Shown piece after piece: positions 49,126-56,941 of a stretch of DNA of 64,000 bases. The notes beneath the pieces are model-generated. The model was not told the origin of the DNA and did not search any database. It worked only from the letters and a program-made list of their open reading frames with translations. The DNA comes from Eubacterium sp. (GTDB lineage: Bacteria; Bacillota; Clostridia; Oscillospirales; Acutalibacteraceae). Made by a program: the position numbers and the translations under genes. Within the stretch, counting starts at the first letter, position 1. Every line of letters begins with the position of its first letter. Where the stretch lies: assembly GCA_017445905.1 (NCBI GenBank), contig JAFSRX010000006.1, positions 1 to 64,000 on the forward strand. Reading direction: 5' to 3'.

Positions 49126-51486
49126 ATGTTTTTATCAATGAACTGGATTTCGGACTTTGTTGATTTTACAGGGCTCGATAAATTAAAGCTTATTAATCAG
49201 TTTTCACTTTCAACTGCCGAGGTTGAAAACGATATATTCTTCAAGGGTTCGGATATTTCGGGAATTGTTGTTGCAGAAATTAAGTCGGTCGAAGAGCATC
49301 CCGAATCAAAGAAACTCCATCTCCTTAAGGTTGATATCGGCGAAGAGGAGCTTGTTGATGTTGTTTGCGGCGCTCCGAATGTCAGAGTAGGAATGAAAAC
49401 TGCTTTTGCAAAGCTCGGAGCAAAAATCGGCGATATAGAGATTTCTCCGAGAAAACTTGCAGGCTATACCTCAAACGGAATGTGCTGCTCTGAAAAAGAA
49501 ATCGGAATTTCCGACGACAACAGCGGAATTATGGATATAACCGATGAAGCTGCAAACGGAACAGACCTTAAAGAACTCTATGAAATTGAGGATATCATTT
49601 TTGAGGTTGATAATAAATCGCTGACAAACCGTCCTGATCTCTGGGGTCACTACGGAATTGCAAGAGAATTTGCAGCGCTTGCAGGAAGAGAACTTAAACC
49701 TCTTGATAAAGCGGACCTTACTGCATATGAAAATCTTTCAAAGGTTGATATGAAAATTCTCGACCCGCTCTGCCAGAGATATTCCTGTTTGCAGGTTGAG
49801 AATATTGAAAGAAGTGTTTCGCCTGTTAATATGCGTATCCGTCTTTTCTACTGCGGAATGAGAGCTATAAACTTCCTTGCTGATTTAACAAACTATCTTA
49901 TGCTTGAAATTGGTCAGCCGATGCACGCATTCGATAGCAGAAAGGTTGAAAGCATCAGAATCAAGCGCTTTGATGAGCCTTTTACCTTCCAGACTCTTGA
50001 CGGAGTTGAGAGAAATATCGACACCGAAACTCTTATGATTTGCAACGGCGATACTCCTGTTGCAATCGCAGGTATTATGGGCGGACTCGACAGTGAAATT
50101 GTTGAGGATACAACAACCTTGACTCTTGAATCTGCAACCTTTGACGCGGCTTCAATCAGAAAATCTACAGTTCGCCTTGCTCACAGAACGGATTCTTCAA
50201 TGCGTTATGAAAAATCTCTTGACCCCGAACTCACTGTTCTTGCTATTGAGCGTTTCGTTAAACTTCTTCAGGATGCCGACGGCGGCGCAACGGTTGTTTC
50301 TGCGCTTACTGATGAATACGCTTACCACTATGAAACAGTTAATCTTACTTTCGATAAGGCATTTGTTGATAAATATACTGGAATTGAGATTTCAAACGAT
50401 ACTATTATTAAAACCCTTAACTCTCTCGGCTTTACTGCAAGCGTTCAAAACGATGAATTTTCAGTTACCGTACCGAGCTGGAGAGCAACTAAGGATGTAA
50501 CAATGAAGGCGGATATCATCGAAGAAATAACAAGAATTTACGGTTATGATAATTTCGATGTTCATACAACCCGCTCACCTCTTTATCCTGTTCGTGCGGA
50601 TATTGAAAAATCGGATGAAGACAGAATTAAAGACTTGCTTGTTAAAAGATATTCTCTCCACGAGCTTCATTCATATGTATGGAATTATTACGATGAATTA
50701 AAGGCTCTCGGAATGGAGGTTGAAAGCGAGATTAAACTTGCAAATGCAACAAACCCGAATATTGAAACAATCAGAAAATCGCTCATTCCGACTCAGTTCT
50801 GCCAGCTTAAAACAAATACCTCTTATTCAAATGATTTCGGTATTTTTGAAATTGGAAGAGCTGTAACGGGAATTGATGAAAACAATCTCTGCATTGAAAA
50901 GAAGCTCCTCGGCATTTCTCTTTTCTCAAAGATTAAGCCGATGAATGTTCTCTATTTTGAACTCAGGGATATCATTGAAACAATGCTTGATGATATTAAA
51001 CACAGAAATGTCACCTTTGAGGCAAAAACTGCCGAGCATTCATATCAGCACCCGAGAAATCTTTACAGCATTATCTGCGATTCAAGGGTTATCGGTGAAA
51101 TCGGAATTGCTCATCCCGTTGTTTCAAAGAAGATTGATAAAAAAGCGGGCATTGTTTATGCTGAAATTGATATTGATGAGCTTTCAAAGATAAACAATGC
51201 TTCAATTTCTTATGAAGAACCGAGCAAATTCCCGTCAATGGAAATAGACCTTTCATTTATAACTCCTGTTTTTGCTCCGATTGCAAAAGCAATTAAGGAA
51301 GCAAATTCACCTCTCATTAAAAATGTTGAGGTCACGGATATCTATGAGGGTGAGGGAATTAAGTCGATAACAACAAGAATAACTTTTTCTCATCCTGAAA
51401 AGACCTTAACAAGGGAAGAGGTTCAGGAGGTTTCTGATTTCATTGTTAAGAAGTTAAATCAAAAGGGAATTGAACTTAAATCATAA
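49126..51486 (+). CDS. pheT: Phenylalanyl-tRNA synthetase beta subunit
   Basis: 786 residues. N-terminal tRNA-binding OB domain (IVVAEIKSVEEHPESKKLHLLKVDIG), B3/B4 editing region, B5 DNA-binding-like fold, and C-terminal anticodon-binding ferredoxin-like domain (KFPSMEIDLSFI). 17 bases after pheS with AGGAGTG. Full length. Confidence 0.95.
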   Translation: MFLSMNWISDFVDFTGLDKLKLINQFSLSTAEVENDIFFKGSDISGIVVAEIKSVEEHPESKKLHLLKVDIGEEELVDVVCGAPNVRVGMKTAFAKLGAKIGDIEISPRKLAGYTSNGMCCSEKEIGISDDNSGIMDITDEAANGTDLKELYEIEDIIFEVDNKSLTNRPDLWGHYGIAREFAALAGRELKPLDKADLTAYENLSKVDMKILDPLCQRYSCLQVENIERSVSPVNMRIRLFYCGMRAINFLADLTNYLMLEIGQPMHAFDSRKVESIRIKRFDEPFTFQTLDGVERNIDTETLMICNGDTPVAIAGIMGGLDSEIVEDTTTLTLESATFDAASIRKSTVRLAHRTDSSMRYEKSLDPELTVLAIERFVKLLQDADGGATVVSALTDEYAYHYETVNLTFDKAFVDKYTGIEISNDTIIKTLNSLGFTASVQNDEFSVTVPSWRATKDVTMKADIIEEITRIYGYDNFDVHTTRSPLYPVRADIEKSDEDRIKDLLVKRYSLHELHSYVWNYYDELKALGMEVESEIKLANATNPNIETIRKSLIPTQFCQLKTNTSYSNDFGIFEIGRAVTGIDENNLCIEKKLLGISLFSKIKPMNVLYFELRDIIETMLDDIKHRNVTFEAKTAEHSYQHPRNLYSIICDSRVIGEIGIAHPVVSKKIDKKAGIVYAEIDIDELSKINNASISYEEPSKFPSMEIDLSFITPVFAPIAKAIKEANSPLIKNVEVTDIYEGEGIKSITTRITFSHPEKTLTREEVQEVSDFIVKKLNQKGIELKS

Positions 51487-51510
51487 CAATATTTTTCCAC
51501 CATTCTTTCG

Positions 51511-51822
51511 GGTTGCGAAATCGTCAGAACAACCTCCGTGATTGAAATATAATGCGAGCATTATATTATAATCACTGCGGATGTTCTTCCTCTCCGATGC
51601 GGTACAAGTATCCGCATCGGAATACAAATCAAAATGCAAAACATTTTGATTTGAGAGGAGAAACATATGGAGCGATTAATAGCATTTTGCTTGAAAATGC
51701 TTCAATCGCAGAATATGTTTAGACGAGAGTCAAGAAAGCAACCAAAGGGGAGTGAGCGAGGCTCAATTCCCCTTTGGAAACCCCTATTTGTATCGAAGCG
51801 GGCGCTGTGCACTCCGCTTCGA
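51511..51822 (+). other. Array of seven hairpins, candidate structured RNA
   Basis: Between pheT and a Cys/Gly micro-gene lie seven consecutive stems: 51511-51534 (GGTTG/CAACC), 51538-51575 (GTGATT plus AATATAATGC), 51594-51620 (CCGATGCGG), 51625-51653 (12 bp, CAAATCAAAATG), 51672-51709 (GCGATT plus AGCATTTT), 51742-51777 (CCAAAGGGGA), 51793-51822 (TCGAAGCGG). Most have no T-run. Strand is assumed from the flanking genes. An open frame of 64 codons (51667-51861, with GAGGAG upstream) overlies the last three but has no protein-like features. Confidence 0.6.
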
Positions 51823-51894
51823 GAGAGTATAGTTGTAACCAAAAACTTAATTCTTTCATAGGATGACTTAGAACAGATGAAAGGAGGTTAGGTT

Positions 51895-52014
51895 ATGGGT
51901 TGCAACAATGGATGCGGCTGCAATGGCTCTTCTTGGGTTATCATCCTTATCATCATCCTCTTACTCTGCGGAGGATTCAACAACGGCAATGACTGCGGTT
52001 GCGGATGTAACTAA
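51895..52014 (+). CDS. 39-residue Cys/Gly-rich single-helix peptide
   Basis: Starts MGCNNGCGCNGSS, then a helix of about 17 hydrophobic residues (WVIILIIILLLCGG), then NDCGCGCN. Seven cysteines flank or end the helix. The ribosome site AAAGGAGG at 7 bases is the strongest in this region and a terminator follows directly, so translation is likely. Tiny proteins of this composition in Clostridia have been named chorion-class high-cysteine proteins by automatic annotation (my recollection), without known function. Metal binding or a membrane-linked peptide role are both open. Confidence 0.75.
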   Translation: MGCNNGCGCNGSSWVIILIIILLLCGGFNNGNDCGCGCN

Positions 52015-52021
52015 TGAATAA

Positions 52022-52060
52022 AAAACAGTGCTGTCCTGCAATAGTGGGACAGCATTTTTT
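52022..52060 (+). terminator. Terminator after the Cys/Gly peptide gene
   Basis: TGCTGTCC (52029-52036) pairs with GGACAGCA (52047-52054), followed by six T. Confidence 0.88.
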
Positions 52061-52204
52061 GTTGATAGTGGTCTGAATTCGATTATTATAATTTTCTGTT
52101 CACTGATAAATTATTAAATTTTAAACAATAAAATAGTTTTGTCTTGTAATAATTCTCCTTTTCTGTTAAAATATTAACGATAAAATAGAAAAGGAGAAAT
52201 TGAT

Positions 52205-53839
52205 ATGAGCGATATGCCAAGCAAAATATCAGCAAATACCTACACGAAAAAAGAACTCTTCGGATACTTAGTCGGTATGTTCGGTCAGAATGTAATCTAT
52301 CAGGTTATTGCCGCAGGACTTGTCAGCATCTATCTCGGAACAGTTCTTTATATCCCTGCTTCAGTTGTTGCAGTTATTCTTTTCGCAGCAAGAATCTGGG
52401 ATGCTATCAACGACCCGATGATGGGAACAATTGTAGATAGAACGCACACAAAATGGGGAAAATGCAGACCTTATTTAATTATTTTTCCTGCAATAATCGG
52501 AGCTATGACAATTCTTTGCTTTGTTAACGGAATCTATACTCATCCGGGTGCAAGCAAAGCGCTTATAATTGCATGGGCAGCAGTTTCATACATAGCATGG
52601 GGAATGCTTTTCACCGTTTGCGATATTCCTCTTTGGGGAATTACCTCTCTTATGACAGAGGATATGGACGACAGAGCTAAGATTCTCGGTCTTGCCCGTC
52701 TTGCAGCAGGTATCGGCGGAATCGGAACAGTTATTTCATTTATTCCCGGTTTCCTCAAGGGAATGTTTGAGGGCAAATATAATGCTATGGCTGATGCCGG
52801 CGAAATAACCCAGCAGATGGCAAATAACTATACCTCAAGAGCTGCATGGATTGCAACAGTTGTTATTATAACTGTCGTTGCAACAATTTGCTTTGAGGTT
52901 GCAGGACTTGCAACAAGAGAAAGAGTTCCCGGTGATGCAGAGGACAAGAGAGGCATAATCGAAAACTTCAAGATTATGTGGAAATGCCTTCCCTTCAGAC
53001 AGATACTTATCTCAGGCGTTTTAAGAAGCCCTCTTCAGCTTCTTATGATTCTTGCAATGCCCCTTATGCTTTATTACTACACTGATAATGCATTTGAAAA
53101 CATCGGAAATCTTGACGGAGGTCAAAGGCTCTTCAAGATTGCCGTTATCGGTCTTGCAGTATTTATTCCTCAGTTTGTTGCAATGGCAATAACTCCTGCT
53201 CTTGTTAAGAAATACGAAAGCAAAAAGGTTTATAATTTCTACACCATCGCAGGTGCAGTTCCCTATGCACTTATCTTTGTTGGATATCTTCTTTCAAAGG
53301 GCAACCTTCTTCCTTGGGGATGGGTTATCCTTTCGGCTATCTGCATTGGTCTTGCTTCTGCTTCAATGGGCGGTATCAATGTTATGCAGTCAATTATGAT
53401 CGCTGACTGCGTTGACTATGAAGAATTCCATAACGGCTACCGTCCTGACGGTGTTTTCTTCTCAGGTCAGAGCTTCTTAACAAAACTTTCAGGCGGTATT
53501 GCCGCTCTTATTCAGGGTCTTGTTTACACAATTGTTAAATTCTCAGACCAGAATCTTGATAATATTAACTACAGACTTGCACAGGGCGAGCATTTTTATC
53601 AAATCGACGGCGGAAAGTATGCGGCAGCAATGTTCTTCCTTATTTCAATTCCGATTGCTGTAGGTATGCTTCTTTCGGCTCTTCCGATGAAGAATTATGC
53701 AATGACTGATGATGAACACAGAAAGATGGTTGATGCTCTCATTAAAAAGAGAGCAGGCGAAACCCCTGATGAAGACGCTCAGGCGCTCATAGACAATATG
53801 GAAACAGTTGTTGATCAAATCAATAAAATAGAAGAATAA
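52205..53839 (+). CDS. GPH-family sugar:cation symporter (MelB-like)
   Basis: 544 residues with about twelve membrane helices. ARIWDAINDPMMGTIVDRTHTKWGKCRPYL is the family hallmark (cation-site Asp residues and loop 2-3), with GINVMQSIMIADCVDYEEFHNGYRPDG in the second half. Predicted Na+- or H+-driven import of a galactoside, pentoside or hexuronide. It could feed the GH36 or GH51 enzymes, although they are far off. Start after AAGGAGA. Confidence 0.9.
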   Translation: MSDMPSKISANTYTKKELFGYLVGMFGQNVIYQVIAAGLVSIYLGTVLYIPASVVAVILFAARIWDAINDPMMGTIVDRTHTKWGKCRPYLIIFPAIIGAMTILCFVNGIYTHPGASKALIIAWAAVSYIAWGMLFTVCDIPLWGITSLMTEDMDDRAKILGLARLAAGIGGIGTVISFIPGFLKGMFEGKYNAMADAGEITQQMANNYTSRAAWIATVVIITVVATICFEVAGLATRERVPGDAEDKRGIIENFKIMWKCLPFRQILISGVLRSPLQLLMILAMPLMLYYYTDNAFENIGNLDGGQRLFKIAVIGLAVFIPQFVAMAITPALVKKYESKKVYNFYTIAGAVPYALIFVGYLLSKGNLLPWGWVILSAICIGLASASMGGINVMQSIMIADCVDYEEFHNGYRPDGVFFSGQSFLTKLSGGIAALIQGLVYTIVKFSDQNLDNINYRLAQGEHFYQIDGGKYAAAMFFLISIPIAVGMLLSALPMKNYAMTDDEHRKMVDALIKKRAGETPDEDAQALIDNMETVVDQINKIEE

Positions 53840-53844
53840 AGCAA

Positions 53845-53886
53845 ATCGGCTGTCTTACGAAAAGTGAGACAGCCGATTTTTATATA
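53845..53886 (+). terminator. Terminator after the symporter gene
   Basis: AAATCGGCTGTCTTAC pairs with GTGAGACAGCCGATTT (about 53846-53880) with a single mismatch, then TTTAT. A second hairpin, TGTCGGCA (53893-53900) with TGCCGACA (53913-53920), follows. Confidence 0.88.
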
Positions 53887-53983
53887 AAAATATGTCGGCA
53901 GAGTTTCTCTCTTGCCGACAGCATTAATATTATATCAAAAATTTATTTAAAATACAATACTTTTATTAATTGTTTTTTAGGCA

Positions 53984-54172
53984 TATAATAGACTTAGAAA
54001 ACAATATACCAAGGAGGTATTAGTGTGAGTGCTCACACTAATACATGATTATATTGCCCGCTCAGTTTGTTGCTTTGTAACAACGAGCGATGGCAGAATT
54101 CCCATTATACGCCTTGTCTGCCCAATAAGGATAGTATAATGTGTGAATTTAAAAGACAATTTTTGGGCAGAA
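53984..54172 (+). promoter_or_regulatory. Promoter and structured leader of hpf
   Basis: A TATAAT (53984-53989, weak -35) opens a leader of about 190 bases with three hairpins: TATTAGTGTGAG (54018-54029) with CTCACACTAATA (54032-54043); CGCTC and GTTG (54059-54072) with CAAC and GAGCG (54081-54089); TCTGCCCAA (54117-54125) with TTGGGCAGA (54163-54171). AAGGAGGT (54011-54018) precedes a GTG at 54025 that opens a 7-codon frame (V/M-S-A-H-T-N-T, stop TGA 54046-54048) lying in the first hairpin. A second TATAAT is at 54135-54140. Confidence 0.55.
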
Positions 54173-54189
54173 AGGCTATGGGAATTAGT

Positions 54190-54738
54190 ATGATTAACAT
54201 TACTGCAAGAGGCTTTGATTTAAAGCAGGGCGCAAAAGACGGAATTGAAAGCGAACTTAAGAGAATTGAAAAAATGCTCCCCGAAAATGCTGCTTTCGAT
54301 GTAACACTGAAAAAAGAAAAGGAGGGTTACAGCTGCGATATAACTGTTAAACACTTCGGCTCGTTCATAAGAGGCGAATCCTTTGAAAGAAAGATTGAAC
54401 CCGCAATTGATGCTGCCGTTGATGATTTAAAGAGAAAGCTTCGCAAGCTCAAAACCTATTTCGTTGATAAAAAACGCAAAGGCGGAATTGATGAAATCGC
54501 TCTCGCAATAGATGAGCTCAGCGACGAAGTAACAATGGATAATTTCGACGAGGCATATTTTGAGAGCGTTGATATAACAAGAAAAAAGACGATAACTCCG
54601 AATATGATGACCGATGATGAAGCAATAGTTCAGATGGAAATGCTCGGACATAACTTCTTCATCTTCCTCGGAATAGATGGCGAAACAAGAGTTGTTTATA
54701 AGAGAAAGAAGGGCTACGGCTTAATTATTTGCGAATAA
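54190..54738 (+). CDS. hpf: Long-form ribosome hibernation promoting factor
   Basis: 182 residues: an N-terminal S30AE domain (MINITARGFDLKQGAKDGIESELKRIEKML) and a C-terminal dimerisation domain ending in EMLGHNFFIFLGIDGETRVVYKRKKGYGLI. Long HPF joins two 70S ribosomes into 100S dimers in stationary phase or stress. Start at 54190 is chosen for GGGA at 6 bases and the usual N-terminus; an ATG at 54178 in the same frame is possible. The 200-base structured leader suggests post-initiation control. Confidence 0.9.
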   Translation: MINITARGFDLKQGAKDGIESELKRIEKMLPENAAFDVTLKKEKEGYSCDITVKHFGSFIRGESFERKIEPAIDAAVDDLKRKLRKLKTYFVDKKRKGGIDEIALAIDELSDEVTMDNFDEAYFESVDITRKKTITPNMMTDDEAIVQMEMLGHNFFIFLGIDGETRVVYKRKKGYGLIICE

Positions 54739-54748
54739 TATATGATTT

Positions 54749-54778
54749 AAGTGCTCGGCATTGTCGAGCACTTTTTAT
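54749..54778 (+). terminator. Terminator of hpf
   Basis: AAGTGCTCG pairs with CGAGCACTT (about 54750-54774) around GCATTGT, followed by TTTAT. Confidence 0.88.
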
Positions 54779-54817
54779 ATTGATTACATAATGTTTACAA
54801 AATTGAAATTTAGAAAA

Positions 54818-54846
54818 TTAACTATTGAAATTATTTTCAATATAAT
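54818..54846 (+). promoter_or_regulatory. Promoter of the trmH-dprA-topA operon with spacer palindrome
   Basis: TTAACT (54818-54823), 17 bases, TATAAT (54841-54846). The spacer holds ATTGAAA and TTTCAAT (54824-54841) as a 7-bp inverted repeat, a possible operator. Confidence 0.6.
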
Positions 54847-54949
54847 GTATATTATTAAATATTATAAATAGAGAAAACGTGATTTCTTTAAACGAATAAG
54901 GGATTAAATCATTCGATTAATCCGAAAATAAGCACGCTCGGAGATGTGT

Positions 54950-55720
54950 ATGGAAAAAATCACAAGCAAAACCAACGATATTATTAAGGACACAAAAAGG
55001 CTGATGACCTCATCAAAGGCAAGAGCGCAAAAAGGCGCGTTTGTTCTTGAGGGCGCAAGGCTTTGTTTTGATGTCCTTAATTCTGTTTATAAGGTTGAAA
55101 CTCTTTTTATAACAGAAAAGATTTTTGAGAGATATCCGCTTGAAATATCCGCTCTGATTGATAAAAGCGATAAGGCTTATATGATTAGCGACGAGGTTTC
55201 AAAAAAACTCAGCGACACCGAAAATCCCCAGGGAATATTTGCTGTTTGCTCATTTAATAAGAAAAGCAAACTCCCTGAGTCGAAAAAAATAATTGCGCTT
55301 GATAATGTTCAGGATCCTTCAAATGTCGGGGCAATAATAAGAACTGCCGAAGCGCTCGGAATTGAGGATATTATAGCATTCAACTGCTGCGATATTTATA
55401 ATCCGAAAACTCTTCGCGCATCAATGGGCTCGGTTTTAAGAGAGAATATATATCTTAGCGACAATCTTGAAAAAACTCTTGAAAAATTCAAGGGCGAATA
55501 TATGATTTATTCCTCTGTTCCGAGCAGCAGCGCTGAGAAAATAACGAATATTGATTTTTCAAAGCCGAGTATCTGTGTTATCGGAAACGAGGCAAACGGA
55601 GTTGAAGAAAATATTAAATCTGTATCCGATAAGCTGATAACAATTCCAATGCTTGGAAACGCTGAAAGTCTTAACGCTTCTGTTGCAGCTTCAATTATTA
55701 TGTGGGAGATGCTCAGATGA
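54950..55720 (+). CDS. TrmH/SpoU family RNA 2'-O-methyltransferase
   Basis: 256 residues. An N-terminal L30-like substrate-binding part is followed by the knot motifs: NVQDPSNVGAIIRTAEA (motif 1), VIGNEANGV (motif 2) and IPMLGNAESLNASVAASI (motif 3). Methylates a ribose in tRNA or rRNA; the site is not predictable. ATG at 54950 has GGAG at 6 bases and is preferred over the ATG at 54944. The stop overlaps dprA by 4 bases. Confidence 0.9.
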   Translation: MEKITSKTNDIIKDTKRLMTSSKARAQKGAFVLEGARLCFDVLNSVYKVETLFITEKIFERYPLEISALIDKSDKAYMISDEVSKKLSDTENPQGIFAVCSFNKKSKLPESKKIIALDNVQDPSNVGAIIRTAEALGIEDIIAFNCCDIYNPKTLRASMGSVLRENIYLSDNLEKTLEKFKGEYMIYSSVPSSSAEKITNIDFSKPSICVIGNEANGVEENIKSVSDKLITIPMLGNAESLNASVAASIIMWEMLR

Positions 55721-56919
55721 CGGATAAAAGATATTGGATATGGCTGTCAAACTGTCTTGGCGAAGGCGCGAAGTTTAAAGAGATAATTGAGGATTTCGGC
55801 TCCATTGAAAAGCTTTATGAAAGCAATATTCTCGAATGGAGGATGAGCCCTGCGCTTAATCCGAAGCAGATTGAAAAGATGACGAAATCAAATCTTGAGG
55901 AAAGCGAAAGAATAATTGAGGAGTGCAAAAAGAATTCGTGGAGCATAATAACCTACGATGACGAAGAATATCCTCAGAGATTGAGAGAAATTTCAAATCC
56001 TCCCGCGGTGCTCTATGTTGACGGTGAACTTGGCGATATTGAAAGTCTTGCCGCCGTTGCAATAGTCGGAACGAGAAAAGCATCAACATATGCCCTAAAA
56101 GCTGCACATATTATGGCAAAGGGAATAGCTCTTTGCTCAGGTGCTGTTATTAGCGGCGGTGCGCTCGGAGTTGACAGTGCTGCACATAAAGGCGCACTTG
56201 AAGGAAAGGGGAAAACCTATGCTGTTCTCGGCTGTGGCTTCGGTACTGATTATCTTATGGAAAACGAAGAACTCAGAAGAAATATTGTAAGCTCCGGCGG
56301 TGCTCTGATAACTGAATATCCGCCCCATACTCCTGCAACAAGATATACTTTTCCGATGAGAAACAGGATTATAAGCGGTCTTTCGCTCGGAGTTCTTGTT
56401 GTTGAAGCGGGTGAAAAGAGCGGCTCGCTCATAACCGCAAATTTTGCAGCAGAGCAAAACAGAGATATTTTTGCAATCCCGGCTTCTATATTTGATTCAA
56501 ACTTCCTCGGAACAAATCTTCTTATAAACGACGGTGCAATTGTTGCAACGAGTCCGTCGGTTATTGTTGAGCAGTATGCCGAGCGCTTTGAAACTCTTGA
56601 TTTAAGCAAGGCGCAAAGCGTTAAGGAACTCGCTCAGATTGGTAGCAAGCTCAAAGAAAACACACCGAAAAAAGAACAGATTTCATTTGATAATATGCCT
56701 CAGGACAGAGCAAAAAGAGTTTCTCTGAGCAATAAGGTATATGACCTTCCTGAAAAGGAAAAAACAGTTTTCAACGCGCTTAGTGATGAACTTGAGAGCG
56801 TTGAAATAATAGCAGAAAAAGCAAAAATGAATTTCGGCGAGGTTTTATCCTCGCTTACATTGCTCGAAATGAAGGGGCTTGTTATAAGCGCCTCGGGCAA
56901 AAGATATAAAATACGTTAA
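55717..56919 (+). CDS. dprA: DNA-processing protein DprA
   Basis: 400 residues. N-terminal SAM-like helices, Rossmann-like core with VAIVGTRKASTYA, VISGGALGVDSAAHKGAL and FPMRNRIISGLS, and a C-terminal winged helix (EKEKTVFNALSDELESVEIIAEKA). Loads RecA on incoming single-stranded DNA in transformation. It overlaps the methyltransferase gene by ATGA, and topA follows 22 bases later, the standard dprA-topA order. Confidence 0.95.
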   Translation: MTDKRYWIWLSNCLGEGAKFKEIIEDFGSIEKLYESNILEWRMSPALNPKQIEKMTKSNLEESERIIEECKKNSWSIITYDDEEYPQRLREISNPPAVLYVDGELGDIESLAAVAIVGTRKASTYALKAAHIMAKGIALCSGAVISGGALGVDSAAHKGALEGKGKTYAVLGCGFGTDYLMENEELRRNIVSSGGALITEYPPHTPATRYTFPMRNRIISGLSLGVLVVEAGEKSGSLITANFAAEQNRDIFAIPASIFDSNFLGTNLLINDGAIVATSPSVIVEQYAERFETLDLSKAQSVKELAQIGSKLKENTPKKEQISFDNMPQDRAKRVSLSNKVYDLPEKEKTVFNALSDELESVEIIAEKAKMNFGEVLSSLTLLEMKGLVISASGKRYKIR

Positions 56920-56941
56920 CAAACCGAAAGGATTAAAATAT

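Noticed and set aside
51667..51861. 64-codon open frame with GAGGAG upstream inside the hairpin array
   Set aside because: The peptide has no domain, signal or membrane pattern, and its bases are all involved in hairpins 5-7; structure explains the stretch better. Kept open only if relatives conserve the frame.
52139..52172. Promoter for the GPH symporter from TTGTCT and TAAAAT
   Set aside because: Spacer is 22 bases, too long for a SigA promoter; the true promoter was not identified.
54067..54189. Longer N-terminus for HPF
   Set aside because: Contains the third leader hairpin and a TATAAT; the family begins near MINITARG.
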